Assembly (NCBI GenBank): GCA_037126765.1
Contig: JBBCBC010000002.1
Location: 48,302,889 to 48,366,888, forward strand
DNA length: 64,000 nt
From: Stenogyne calaminthoides
Lineage: Eukaryota; Streptophyta; Magnoliopsida; Lamiales; Lamiaceae
Direction of reading: 5' to 3'
Positions 48,113 through 60,667 of this stretch are shown in pieces. Position numbers and translations under genes: made by a program. The notes beneath the pieces were generated by a model. The model was not told the DNA's origin. It did not search any database and was given only the letters and a program-made list of their open reading frames with translations. How positions within the stretch are numbered: the first letter of the stretch is position 1; the number at the start of each line of letters is the position of its first letter.

Positions 48113-48612
48113 NNNNNNNNNNNNNNNNNNNNNNNNNNNNNNNNNNNNNNNNNNNNNNNNNNNNNNNNNNNNNNNNNNNNNNNNNNNNNNNNNNNNNNNN
48201 NNNNNNNNNNNNNNNNNNNNNNNNNNNNNNNNNNNNNNNNNNNNNNNNNNNNNNNNNNNNNNNNNNNNNNNNNNNNNNNNNNNNNNNNNNNNNNNNNNNN
48301 NNNNNNNNNNNNNNNNNNNNNNNNNNNNNNNNNNNNNNNNNNNNNNNNNNNNNNNNNNNNNNNNNNNNNNNNNNNNNNNNNNNNNNNNNNNNNNNNNNNN
48401 NNNNNNNNNNNNNNNNNNNNNNNNNNNNNNNNNNNNNNNNNNNNNNNNNNNNNNNNNNNNNNNNNNNNNNNNNNNNNNNNNNNNNNNNNNNNNNNNNNNN
48501 NNNNNNNNNNNNNNNNNNNNNNNNNNNNNNNNNNNNNNNNNNNNNNNNNNNNNNNNNNNNNNNNNNNNNNNNNNNNNNNNNNNNNNNNNNNNNNNNNNNN
48601 NNNNNNNNNNNN
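48113..48612. other. Assembly gap, 500 N
   Basis: Exactly 500 unknown bases, the round figure used for gaps of unknown size. It separates the LINE from the copia C fragment, so the true junction is not visible. Confidence 0.98.
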
Positions 48613-49608
48613 AAGGCCCTGGTCATACTGTAGATAGGTGCTTTCAAATTATATGATATCCTCCTGGTTGGAAGTATCCTAGGGGTCCTTCTAAGAAGCC
48701 TGAAACTCATAGTCACAATGTTAGTAATGTTGGTCCTACTGAGGGTGAGGTTGTTGTTTCAAATCCATTATTCAACCAAGAATTGTTTGAGCAATTCATG
48801 TCCTTTTCCAAGATGCACCATAATCAGACACAAAATCAGAATTCTGATAGTCATCATGCAGCTGGTGCCTTTGCTGAGACTTCTCAAGGTAATTCAGGTA
48901 TGCATCTTTGCTGCACTACATTATCTAGTGATAAATTTTCTTGGATTTTGGACACTGGTGCAACTGATCATATGGTTTATGATTTGAATATGTTTACTAC
49001 TAAGCCTGAGCCTTCTGATATTAAGATCAAACTGCCCAACAATACCTTGTTAACAGCTACTTTCACTGGAAACATTGTTCTAAATGAGTTTTTGACACTA
49101 TATAATGTGTTATACATACCTGAGTTTTCTTTCAACTTATTATATATTTCTCATCTGACAACATACTCCAATTGCACTGTTAGTTTCTTGTCTTCACACT
49201 GTATTTTGCAGGACAACACCACAATGAGGGTGATTGGTTCTGCTGAACAACATGGAGGCTTGTATTGCTTAAAGGCTGCACCTGTTGGCTCTGGAAAATT
49301 TGCTAATTCAGTTAGTAACATTTCTGATTTTTCTCTTTGGCATTCTAGGCTAGGCCATATATATGTTAAGAAAATGTTTCAGATCAAGCAATTGCATGTA
49401 AACTCAACTTCTGTGCTTAATAAAATGTGTGATGTTTATCCAATGGCTAAACAAAAGAAGTTGCCATTTCCTGTTAATACTTCTACTACTAGTTATGTTT
49501 TTCAATTGATTCATTGTGATGTTTGGGGCCCTTTTTCAATTGAATCTGTGTCTGGTCAAAAGTATTTTCTCACAATTGTTGATGACTATAGTAGATGTAC
49601 TTGGGTTT
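48613..49608 (+). pseudogene. Copia C gag-protease-integrase fragment
   Basis: The sequence starts in a gag zinc-finger tail (GHTVDRCFQI then YPPGWKYP, with one stop between). It continues with the protease motif WILDTGATDHM near 48942, GAG-pre-integrase (SLWHSRLGHI near 49335) and the first integrase motif (HCDVWGPFSIES, YFLTIVDDYSR). The frame is open from 48783 to the break at 49608, where the gypsy LTR begins. The wording differs from copia A and B, so it is a third copia lineage. Its polypurine end and 3' LTR may be at 62427-62700. Confidence 0.9.
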
Positions 49609-50720
49609 TGTTGTGTTCGATATAATAAATCAGGATTAATCGAACATCAAAGAGCGACACGTGTAATATTCGAATATTATAATCATGCCTGATGGATAAG
49701 TTACTTTTTGTTCGCCAACCCACGTAATTGCTCAACCCGGCTTACCGAACAAACGATCCGCGCTACTCGTGTCAAGATATGTTCAAAGACCTCAGATATC
49801 CTGAGGGTCAGTATGTTCGCTCCTCGATATCCTGAGGGTCAGTATGTTCGCTCCTCAGATATCCTGAAGGTCAGTATGTTCACACCTCAGATATCCTGAA
49901 GGTCAGTATGTTCAAAGACCTCAGATATCCTGAGGGTCAGTATGTTCGCTCCTCAGATATCCTGAGGGTCAGTATGTTCGCACCTCAGATATCCTCAAGG
50001 TCAGTATGTTTAAAAACCTCAGATATCCTGAAGGTCAGTATGTTCGAAGACCTCAGTATCCCGGGCGGTCGAGTGCGACACTCGATATCCCAAGACCCAA
50101 ACATCCCGAGGGCTCGGTGTGCTCAAGGAGGACAATATTCCAACATAAAAACCGATATAGTTAAAGGGCGTAACAAAGCATCTAACCGAGTAAAAGATTA
50201 TTTGGACGATCAAAAGAGCATCCTACGACAAAGGTTAGCACAAAGATCAATCTAGAAGACGGTCAAACGTGGCAAAGATTACGCGCTTGCATGACCAAGT
50301 CTCCAACTCATGCTATACAAACCAAATTTCATGCTTGCTTGAGGAGTGCTATAAAAGAAAAAAAAGAAGAAGAGAAAGGTTCAGAAAAATAGCCCACAAA
50401 AATCCCTTGAGAGGTGAGGAACTAAAAAATTCGAGTGATCATCCACATAAACAAAAACCCTAGCACTCATCAGCTATTCCTACAAATTATCTTTATTTAC
50501 ATCGATTCATCTTCACAAGATGTATCAAGAACTGTACGTGTAAAGCTCATAATACAATATCCTGGCTTGGTATGCCCCCAGAGTAGTCATTTCTAGTCTC
50601 GACGAACTGGGTCAACAAATTCATCTTATTTACCGTTTATTTTACACGTATATGTTTTGTTTTATGAAGTTGTTACCAAATTAGCCACATAATATTCATT
50701 AACTAAAACGACTCGCGATA
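49609..50720 (+). repeat. Gypsy 5' LTR with internal minisatellite
   Basis: Starts TGTTGTGTTCGATATAA. Contains about eight tandem units of 32-34 bp (49785-50090; CTCAGATATCCTGAGGG core), a TATA box TATAAAAG at 50350-50357, and ends near CTCGCGATA. ORFs through the minisatellite are by-products. Confidence 0.9.
50350..50357 (+). promoter_or_regulatory. TATA box of the gypsy LTR
   Basis: TATAAAAG, followed by an A/G-rich leader. The same word is at 62054-62061 in the 3' LTR. Confidence 0.7.
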
Positions 50721-50722
50721 AT

Positions 50723-50739
50723 TGGCGCTAGAAGGAGGG
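50723..50739 (+). other. Primer binding site, gypsy element
   Basis: TGGCGCTAGAAGGAGGG, 2 nt after the LTR. TGGCGC(T/C)-type sites are common in Tat-like elements. Confidence 0.7.
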
Positions 50740-51329
50740 TGGGTCTTCACCAAAAAAAACCAACCCATACACAAACCCTTAGTTAGCCGAGGCAGAAAAA
50801 AGAAATAAAATGCCTCAATCTAGGAACACACAAACGGAGAGGTTGGAACAAAGCCGAATTATATGATCAGAAAGGAGGCCGTCGGCCTCATAAAGATCGG
50901 GCCGTGGAGACTATCAATCTTGAGGATATAGCCAATGATCCCCACATTACTAAAAAGCCATCACTTTCTTGTTGCGAGCACATAAAAGAGGGCCTTTAAA
51001 AAAAGAATTGGCAAAGTTAGGAGCTCAAGAGCATGAAGAGTAACGCCAGATACACCGACAAACAGCAAGTTAAAAAGAAAACCGCAAAGCGGGCCAAGAA
51101 GAAAGTCGATGATACCTCGGATGACTAAATTTCAAGGGTTCTAGACCATCAACGTTGACGCTTTGAGGCTCTCCGCCAAAGACCGAATCGGCAATAATAG
51201 CGATGTGATCCCGGAAAGGAACATCCAATAAAGATGCCCGACATTCGATCTTCATAAGCATCCTTAACAACAAAAATCGGCGGAACAAAACCGGTTTATC
51301 CACCACCGATTGGGTAGTCAAGCACAAAC
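50740..51329 (+). other. Leader between gypsy LTR and gag
   Basis: No certain gene. It may hold a decayed gag start: frames are short and interrupted. Confidence 0.4.
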
Positions 51330-52345
51330 TTGGAGAGGGGATCGCCCTATCACGAGCATGATCCACGGATCCTCATGATGGGAAACAAATTTCAATCTAA
51401 GTCTATCAATCCCACAAAATTTATGGAAATGCAAAAAGCCATCGAGGGATTACAGCCGATCCGCCGCCGACTAAGAGCTACCCCGGAAAGCACTATACCG
51501 CCGCTTATTGTCACGGGCGATCATGGCGGCCAAGTACAAGAGAAAGTGGCAAAGACCCGACCGCTTAATTCCCATTTTCGATCGCCGAGTCCGATCCTCA
51601 TGTCCATCTCAAAGAATATTCAGACTTTTATGATCGCGATGGGGGCTACAGACGCGACGCAGTGCCGATCATTCCCCATGACTTTGGGTGATCGGGCACA
51701 TAGATGGTTTTCTACTTTACCCGCTGCGTCCATCACATCTTTCGCACAATTGGGGCGGCAATTTTTGTCCCACTTTTCATCCATGTAGGTGCTTTCGCCT
51801 CGCTACCAAACAAAGGTCATGACTTTTCCCAACTAAAAGGTGAGTTTGATCGAGCATACATAGAAAGATTTGATAAATGTTTGTATGATAGAGCCCCAGT
51901 TGAAGAGGATGCCAAGATCCTCGCGGTGGTCGGAGGCCTGACTTTAAATACAGATATGTGGAAGGCCATGCATCAAGATTGGCCGAACTCATACTCAGAG
52001 TTTCGAAGCGAAAGCGGCTAAAAATCATAGCCATGCAAGATTTGCTCGCACAATCACAATTGAGACAGGAACCTACCACTAGGAAAGTTTTCGGAAAGAA
52101 AGTGACGAATGAAGGGGGGTACAGACCCCCAGGCTCTTTCAAACCTTTTGAAGAAAGAAAGAAGAAACGCCTCTATTTAAGTCTTTTGGGCGCTTAAACA
52201 GTAAAACTATCTTTAACCAAATTAAAGATCGGGACATGTTGGACAAAAGCCAAGAAGAATTGTAATGGATAAGCATCGACTTAACGCCTAAATATTGTAA
52301 TTATCGAAAGTACATCGGGCACAATATAGAAAATTGCCGCGATTT
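51330..52345 (+). pseudogene. Gypsy gag (broken)
   Basis: The frame 51330-51788 holds a Retrotrans_gag core: FPMTLGDRAHRWFSTLPAAS followed by ITSFAQLGRQFLSHF. A frame change near 51785 leads to a second part (51850-52200, FDRAYIERFDKCLYDRA region). A remnant of a zinc-knuckle-like motif (YCNYRKYIGHNIENCRDL) lies at about 52290-52343. The whole is interrupted by at least three shifts. Confidence 0.8.
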
Positions 52346-52613
52346 ATCCGCCAACTTTGGAAGCTATATGAAGAAAATCGCCTTTTCCGCTTCTAAAAAA
52401 AAAGCCAATGAGATTCAATGTAAAAAAAAAGAAGATCGAAGGGGAAAGCGAAAAGGTCGAGCAAACATCATCGACAACGATCCCGAAGAATCACGTAAGA
52501 GATCGAAATGTCCAAAAAGAGGCCCTCCTTGTGGGAAGAGGTCGAGAAAGCCAAGAAATCACATGATACGCCCCGAATATGGTCCCGTGGGTGGATGTTA
52601 CCAGCAACCGACG

Positions 52614-54110
52614 TTATCTAATGACGTAAAAAGATGGAGATTGGTGAGCCAAGCCACGAGCAAAAACCCGCTTAAACATTTTCAGAAGCGAACATAAGTT
52701 CGACGGCATAATTTTTCTCGCGTGAGCACAAAATCGCGAAACACGTATTCCGGTAAGAACTAATTCCCCAGTTTCTAGATCAAATGAATATCGATCTGCC
52801 CGAACGAGCAACGGACCTAGAGCCTCGCAGATAGGTTTTGAACCCATGGAGGTTGATGACGACCACGGGGATCCATCCAAGATCCTCGGTGGAAGAAAAA
52901 GAAAAGCAGTAAACCCCGTTGAACAACTCGAGCCAATCAAGATCGACCTTAACGGCACGAAGTTAGAAGTGTTCGTTGGCTCAGAATTACCTGAACCAAT
53001 TCGAACGGAAATGATTGCTTACCTTCAAGCAAACTTAGATGTGTTCGCATGTTCACACGGGGACATGGTTGGAATAGATCCAAAGCATGCCTGCCACTCC
53101 CTCAACCTTGATCCAATACAAGCTCCAGTTGTCCAAAAACGCAGAAAGTTTAGTCCAGAAAAATATGCGGCAATGAATAATGAAATCAAAAAGCTGCTTG
53201 ACAACAAACTGATTCGAGAGGTAAAATGCCCAAGATGGCTTGCATAACCCCGCGGCTCGATTCGCAAATCCAATGGATCTTGGAGACTGTGTAATGATTT
53301 CACTGATTTGAATAAGGCATGTCCAAAAGATAGTTTTCCGATGCCGCATATTGATTATTTGGTCGATAATACAGCGGGCCATGAACTCATGACTTTCATG
53401 GACGCATTTGCTGGTTATCACCAAATACCCATGCATCCGGACGATCAAAAGGATACGGCATTCTGCAGCGAAAAGAATATGTCTTCGCCGGGCAACGCAT
53501 GCCTTTCGGACTAAAGAATGCCGAGCAACATATCAACGCGTCGGTGAACAAAATGTTCGATTTAATACATCGGCCGGACAATTGAAGTATATATTGATGA
53601 TATTGTGGTAAAGCTTTTTAACATAAGGAAGACCACAAAGATCCACCTCACACAAACGTTCGATATACTCAGAAATACAATATGAAGTTAAATCCCAAGA
53701 AATGTAGCGGGGTTCACTCAGGAAATTCCGGACATATGGTTAGTCAAGCGGGATTGAAGCGAACCCGTCAAAGATTCAAGCTATGCTCGATATGCAAGCC
53801 CCCAGAAATTTGAAAGAGGTCCAAAAGTTAACCGGACGATTAGCCTCTGTGAACCGGTTTATATCACGAACTGGGGACAAATGTAAACCTTTCTTCGATG
53901 CATTAAAGAAGGGAAATTTCAGATGGACCGAGCATTGCCAAAATGCATTTGAATCATTGAAGAAGATTTTGCAGATACTTTCGTGACATCGCAAAAGCCT
54001 ATCAAAGCGAACAACTCTATCAGATCTTCTTTGCGTCCCGAACATGCAATCGGTGTTGTGCTTTCGTGCAGGCGAAGGACCACACACTTGCGGTTTACTA
54101 TGTTAGCCAA
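52614..54110 (+). pseudogene. Gypsy protease-RT-RNase H region (broken)
   Basis: Protease sequence is too decayed to place. The RT linker is open at 52846-53247 (LEPIKIDLNGTKLEVFVGSE, then GDMVGIDPKHACHSLN). The RT core is at 53250-53610 (GSWRLCNDFTDLNKACPKDS, FMDAFAGYHQIPMHP), with the catalytic YIDD intact at 53590-53601. The RT-RNase H connection at 53783-53990 reads KEVQKLTGRLASVNRFISR. Frames change at about 53247, 53510 and 53610. Confidence 0.88.
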
Positions 54111-54599
54111 GTGCTAAAAGAGCCGAGCTCTCGTATCCTCCATGGAGAAATTAGCATACGCTCGTGAATGAGTGTGCGAAAATTGCGACCATATTTTTTC
54201 GACCACTTTCGGTTGAGGTATTGACCGCGATTTCCATTGCGCCAGAAGTCCTCCAATCGACCGGATACTTTGAGGCGGGTTGCTCAAATGGGCGGTGGAG
54301 TTAGGACAATTCGGCATTACGTTGGCTTCCACTTAACAAAGAATGAGGGCCAAGCTATGGCCGATTTCATGGTTGAATTGACATATCCACAAATTCACGA
54401 AAAAGTCGCCGATCAACCATGGCATATGACGTTGATGGTTCATCAACAAGTTCAAGAGCCGAAAGCAAAGCGTAGTTCTCATCATCCCCAACCGCAGGAC
54501 AAACATTCACAACCCCATCCGATTTTGATTTCCAAATAACAAATAACGGTTGAATATGAAGCTTTGATCATTTGGACTACGATGGCAATGACAATGGGA

Positions 54600-54945
54600 A
54601 TCAAGAGGTCGATGATCTATAGCGATTCGGATAATTGTTTATCAAGTAACAAAAAGACGTCTGGCCCGAGGCGAACGAGATGGCACAATATCAAATTAGC
54701 AAAAAGAATTGCTCGAGCATTTTGAACAAGTTTTTATCGAACAATTACCACGATTGGGTAATTCTTTCGCTGACGCTTTGGCACGCCTGGCAACAGCAGA
54801 AGGAGTGACGAACACAATAGACATTGTGGTAGTCACAAACTCAGACGCCATCGGGTTCGTAATTATGATCGCCCAAATAACAAGCGAAACAAGAAACTTG
54901 GATGACTCAATAACGAAGTTACTTACAAAAGGGACTTCTCCCTAA
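54600..54945 (+). pseudogene. Gypsy second RNase H-like segment
   Basis: 54709-54945 reads IEQLPRLGNSFADALARLAT, the C-terminal signature of the RNase H found before the integrase in Tat elements. The Asp in ADALARLA is kept. The upstream part is frame-broken (MIYSDSDN-like bases near 54616). Confidence 0.7.
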
Positions 54946-55009
54946 AAATAGGGCACAGTTTACTCGCCTCAAAGTTACAATCGCTCGATATACTATTATA
55001 GACGAGCAT

Positions 55010-56045
55010 TTGTACAAAAGAAGCTTCTCACTTCCACTTCTGAAGTGTATTACTCCTGAAGAAGGACATGTACTTCTGCAACAAATCCATGACAGAGTAT
55101 GCGGAAATCATACAGGTGGGCTCGTCCTGGCACATAAAATAATCAGGCAAGGTTATTATTGGCCAACCCTAAAAAGGATTCACTCGCAGATATGCTCGCT
55201 AGCGTGTCATCGCTGTGTACATGCTCCGCTTCATTCATAGCCCACCAAGAATTGGTATCGGTTTATACCGTGGCCTTTTTTGCCAAATGGGGGATCGATT
55301 TGATCGCCCATTTCCTACCGCACATCGGGAGTTAGATATGTTGTGGTGGCCGTTGATTATTATACTAAATGGGCGTGTTCGAGGCTATTGTTAAAATTAC
55401 GAGCAAAGAATGTGGAACTTTGTTTGGAAAAGTATCATCTCGCCGATTTGGGCTTCCCCAATCATTGTAAATCGATAACGGACAAAGGATTCGATGGAAG
55501 TGAATTCGGATAAAAATTGTGCTGTTGGGGCATAAAAAAGCACTACTCAACTCCATATTATCCCCAACCAAACGGTCAAGTTGAAGTCAGAATAAAATTA
55601 TCAAACATACCCTCAAAATTTAGACTTGATAATTCGAGGGGAGGATGGGTCAAGAGTTGCTCGAAATATTATGGGCTTATCGAACAACTTTCGTAACATC
55701 AATCGCGGAGACCCTTTTGCCTTAGCATTTGGTGCGGAAGTTGTTATACCCAAGAGAATCAAGATTCCAAGTCATCGAACAATGACTTTCGGAGAGCATA
55801 TTAATGACTCAGCGCCGCCTCGAATACGAACTGTTGGAGAAAAGAAGGACGGAGGTCGATTTCAAGAATGCTATGTACAAAAAAGAGATCGAGAAGTTTT
55901 ACAATTCCAAAGTCCGAACGCCTTGTGTTCAATATGGGCGAGCCGTTTTAAAGGCGATCAATGGGGGTACCAAGTGGTGTGTTCGGCCGAGCATGGGAAG
56001 GTCCTTTTCGTGGTCACAGAACATTTGCTAAGCCGGGGCATATGA
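55010..56045 (+). pseudogene. Gypsy integrase (broken)
   Basis: The HHCC zinc-binding region is at 55060-55240 (HDRVCGNHTGG, GYYWPTLKR, CHRC). The catalytic core follows with YVVVAVDYYTKW near 55330, a TDKG where TDNG is usual near 55480, and YYPQPNGQVEV near 55556, so the D-D-E order is recognisable. Frameshifts occur near 55240, 55510 and 55620. The C-terminal region continues to about 56045. Confidence 0.85.
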
Positions 56046-58655
56046 CTTGGAGGACTGAATGGAGTCCCATTGTCCTACTCGTGGAACGCGCCAAATTTGA
56101 AAAAAAATACTATCAATAAAAGGCGAGCATAGTGTCGGCGAACAAAGTTAAAACAAATAAAAGCGAGCATATTGTTGGCTTAACATAATGTCTCAGATAA
56201 GTTAAACGAATACAAAGGGCCGAACATAATCGGCCATTCGCCAAAAACGAGTAGGGCGACCATAAAAAGAAGAGTACATTATTTTCGATGCATATCTTCA
56301 AGAAAGATCTTTGGGACAAGACTATCGTTAAAGCGTAAGATACGTGTCAAAACGGGTTGTCAGCAGAAGATACGTATCGGAACGAGTTGACAAGTGGTGG
56401 CAGCCATGCAGGGATGAGTCAATCTTCGAGCAAGAGCTGTCAAAAAGCCGAACAGATGTCAAAAGGGGGAGCAAAAGTAAGAGAGCTAGCACCAGCTAGC
56501 TATGCCAGCACTAACTTGGGATAGTTCTATAAATAGGGGCATACTGATAGCTGAAAAAAAAGCAGAGGGAAAAAACATATGAAGAAGAAAAAAGGAAAAA
56601 TATTGCGATTCTCAGAAGGAAGTCAGTTTAGTATGCCCCCAGACGTAGAAGAACTCAGCTCTCGATTCGGCAATCATTCAGCTGAATCGAGCATCTGCCC
56701 TGATACGAGTCTTTTACCCCGTATGACTTTGCGAGCACAGGTTGAAGCTCGTTGCGGACTCAAGATGCTCGGCAGAGTCATGGTTGCCACTCCGCGTTAC
56801 TCCATCGCTTATGCGTTAGTAAGTCATTAGTCCCCACGATCCCCAAAATCTCTCCGAAGGAGGATGTCATAGTGTCGCTCAAAACAAGATGCGGACGCCG
56901 ATGCTCGTGCATCCATTGAAGGGGACGGAATGGGCGCGAAATTTGAACATCTTGTTTCAAGACTTAATTTAGGCGAAAGCAAATATCGCGCGCTTACATG
57001 CTCATGCCCCTGCAACCGCCAAGATAATCACAAATTTTGTCGGGGAGGGACAAAAGCTTTTCTTCTTCTTTGTGCGAAAGCGAAGAAGTTATGGTAGACA
57101 GCCGATGTGCCACATCCATGTCAACATCAATTCCCCGGACAAGGTGAGGCGGTCATTGCGGTCTACTCAAGACAAGGTTTAAATTCAAAACCCCGGGTGC
57201 GATAACAATAGTTGTGTAATAGATAGTCTTCTTCGGATATGAAGGATGTAATAGAATACAAAGTGTTGCAAAAAAGAAAAAGAAAGATATATGTACTTTT
57301 GTTCGCTAAGATTTTCTAGTTAAGTTTATTTTGAGGTCGACCTAAAGTTCGGACGACCAACAAAGATTTAACAAGCCCGTGTCTATGTTCACCGATTTAA
57401 CGAGTTCAGATTCGATTCCCGCAAAGAAAAAGCGAGTAATGGGTACGCAATAAGATAAGACGACTAAGATATTTACAGATACCCGCAGAAGACAAGCCGG
57501 GTGATGAGTCGGGTCGCAATTTAAATAAGACGGCCCTAAGACGAAGTGATCGTGACCTAAATAAGACGATCACAAGACTAAGAAAAGGGGGTTCATAAAG
57601 TAACCCATCCGGTCGCACCTAAATAAGACGATCAACCGATTGCAACGCTAATAAGACAATCAAAACCGAAAAGAAGTCGTGAGCGGCATAGTAAACCCAA
57701 TGTTCGAATTCATTCAAGAAAAGGGCAAAAACCTGAAAGCAATAAAGTTTAACGCAAAGTAACAAAGCAAACATCAAGCAACACAAGTATCAACATTCAT
57801 CCTCAACAAAAAAGTTAGAGAAGCGATTCAAGATGTAATCCATCCATTCGATTTGTAAATATGTTCGAACAAAAGACAAGAAGTCAAAGAAAAAAACTAC
57901 AAGTATTAAAGACATTGTTCAACAGAAAAGTGAAGAAGAAAAAATTACACAACGTGTGTTTAACAAATTAAAAATAACATCAAGGAGCAAAATCAAAATT
58001 GGGGGTAGAGGGAGAGAGATGTCGAACAAATTGTGCTCAAATTGGCCCACAACTCCTTCAAGATGATCAGTACCAAATGCTCGCCAGAAGGTACATTACC
58101 TTTCGATCCACAGGAGGACCCTTTTGCTCGGCCCGCACCGATCGGTCGTGCTCGGTCTCCAAGATTTTGGCCAAGAAACCTCGCCGATATTCATGTTCGA
58201 GCCCTCTTCCTCATCCAGAATCGGATCATCAACTTTGATCCCTTCGGGAAGAACGGAAAAATCACACGAGATCATTTAAATCGACATTGGAAGGGTCGAT
58301 CCGGAGGGTTATCAATCGTATCGCCGAAAATTTGGATATGAGAGGAGAAATTTGTTCATTTGTTGAATATCCGCTAACAGATCGAAACGGCATCGGCGGC
58401 GCAAAAATATCTGAGATGTTAGACATAGAGTCGACATACTCATCATCGTGCTTTTTGAATTTTCGAGACCTAAACGAGTATTAGTCTCCTCAAAGAATGA
58501 TGAGTTGTTGGCGAATCGTCCGCCCCTCCATTTTCCATGGTTTCAACTCCATTTCGGAGTTTCTGGCTCAACGTTCATTTCTTCCTCGAGCTCTTCAGAT
58601 ATTGATCACCTCCTCCCGAGATCGATTCGATTACCTCTCTTGTTTGGCGAAGCAT
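56046..58655. other. Post-integrase non-coding region of the gypsy element
   Basis: No gene on either strand. A promoter-like CTATAAATAGGGG is at about 56527-56539, and GTATGCCCCCAGA (56631) echoes the LTR (50570). Short repeats of CCTAAATAAGACGATC type occur at 57510-57660. Confidence 0.5.
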
Positions 58656-60667
58656 CTACTTGAACGAAAGCGAGCATCTTCGAGCGGTGAGCATTTTCTT
58701 GAAATGGGGCATCCTCCCGAGTCCGATGAGCACTAAACTGTGCGAAGCAGATTGCTCCTGAGCCAATCTCAGTTCATCCTGAACCCTGTTTAGCTCGATC
58801 ACCTTATCTTCAAAGTTCCTAATCAAAGCCAAATAATTGGCTTGGAGGTTAGCGGATTGAGCATAAGCTTTCTCAAGAAGCGACCATAGATTGGCCCCAA
58901 GCACCAAACCCCAGACGATATTTTCCAGGGGTGGGACCAGAGTGGACTCCTCCAGATCGGTGAGTCCCGCCCGAGCGCGAGAGTCTTGCAAGCTTTCTGA
59001 ACATGCTCCGGAATGCCTGGAACCTTGCGAACACTCGGTGAGCAAAAGTAATTCTTCAGGTTGGGCATTAAAGGCGATAAACCCGCTTCAACCTACATAT
59101 ATATTCGAGCAAGTGAGTATAAAAATATCGACCGAAACCAAAGCAAACTACAGGTCGAAAGCAAAATATACCGCCCACACGAAAGGGATCCCATCCCAAG
59201 AATGATTTATCTTCGTGAGACGGAGCTCGTGGATCTAACAACGGAGTCCATGATCGGGGTCAAACCGAGGTGGAGAAGATGTGCAACTTCCATTTCAACA
59301 ACTGTGAAATGGGGACGGAAACGGAGGCGGCCGCCGATCGCCTCGACAAAAGAGGGGGTCCGAGTCGACCGACCAAGATCGTATTTCATCCGAGTTTGTT
59401 CGCTCGATATCTTTCGTCCGATTTTTTGTTTCTTTCCGCCCCCTGTTCACGATCTCCACCCTTCGTCTTTTTCGGTGATGGAGCTTGTTCGCCAACCCCA
59501 TGTTCGCCGAGCGGGAGCCCTTCAGGTTTCGGCTTTTGATTCCCGGGGACGGACGCGGGTCGGTTAGTCTGCTTTCTCCCCTCTACTCGCTTTCACGAGC
59601 CCTCTCGCCACTGAATCCGAAAGCAAGCTCCTCGTGGCCTTTTTTCTCCGAGCCATCTCAAGATGTTCAAGTACTCACAAAGAATGGTCACGGGGGAAAG
59701 CTATAAATAAAATGATTCAATGAGAACCAAAGGATAATAAAATAACAAAAAGGCACAAGACATACAAAAACAAAAGACAATCCTTACCGGTAGGATTAAT
59801 CAAGAACAAGATGATGAGGAGGTACGAACAAACCTCCTTTTCTTTCTCTCGATCAAGCAGATTCAGAGTTATCACAGATCGCTCCAAACGAGATTCCAGA
59901 TCAATTTGCTAAATTTCTTTGAAAATACCGCCGTTTTGTCTCCTTGTCCGAATCTTGGTAGAATCCTCGAAATAAAAAGTGAAGTTAAAATCGGTTCAAA
60001 TTGAAGAAAGAAAGATACAAAATCACTTACTTCGGTGACACCAAGTCGATTGGGATGTCTAAACGAGCATTTGGTTCGCTTCCAGAGGCCGGGCTTTTCC
60101 AATCACCCCCACGAAACCGTAACTTTTCTTTCCAATCACTAATTTTGTTTAAGACATCTTCAATAACTTTGCACTTAAGATTGGGCTTGCATAAACAACC
60201 ATCCGTGTTCACCCCCCGGACGAGTCAAGTGCACCAATCGAGCAAGTTCAAATTGCCGAAGGATAATATCTTGGTTTCATTTTACCGAACAAAGTTAAGA
60301 AACTCATGATCATATGCCATCCATTCGGTTTAAGTTGCGTAATGGTAATGTTCCATTCTACAAGCAAACGGGTGATTGCCGGATGAAGAGGAAATCGGAG
60401 GCCGCCTTCCATGGTGTCCAAATTCATCGCGACACAACCTTCGGGGTTGATCGGCCATTTCATCGTGACCCCGGTGCCCGTAAAAGAGACATCCTTGGGG
60501 TTTTCATAATTTCTATGCAGCTGAGCGAGCATATCTTCATCAATTATGCTCGCTATTTTGCTCGCTGGGTACTCGTTCTCTACCCTAATCCTATGAGGTT
60601 GCTCGGGCAAATCGAAACTATAACGAGCATTATACACGCTTATATGTTGGACTATAGAGGACACCAA
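58656..60667 (-). pseudogene. Antisense extra ORF of the gypsy element (transposase_28-like plus coiled coil)
   Basis: The minus-strand frame 60667-60248 (139 aa) contains GGLRFPLHPAITRLLVEWNI and TQLKPNGWHMIMSFLTLF. This matches the pattern of the plant 'putative gypsy type transposon' domain (PF04195 style: RFPLHP, then QL-PN-W). Minus 60212-60027 adds an SDWKEKLRF segment, seen in the same proteins. Minus 59045-58656 (129 aa) is rich in Leu, Gln, Glu and Lys with coiled-coil-like spacing (NLQANYLALIRNFEDKVIEL). The order fits one broken antisense gene. Grande and other Tat elements are known to carry an antisense ORF at this place. The frame is interrupted, so this copy is not functional. 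Confidence 0.6.

Noticed and set aside
48030..48716. ORFs across the N stretch
   Set aside because: They are open only because N codons are not stops.
49708..50255. Repeat-containing protein genes
   Set aside because: The open frames run through the LTR minisatellite in several frames at once; they are a by-product of the unit length.
58891..59706. Plus-strand genes in the gypsy 3' region
   Set aside because: They are antisense shadows of the minus-strand extra ORF and its linker, without domains.
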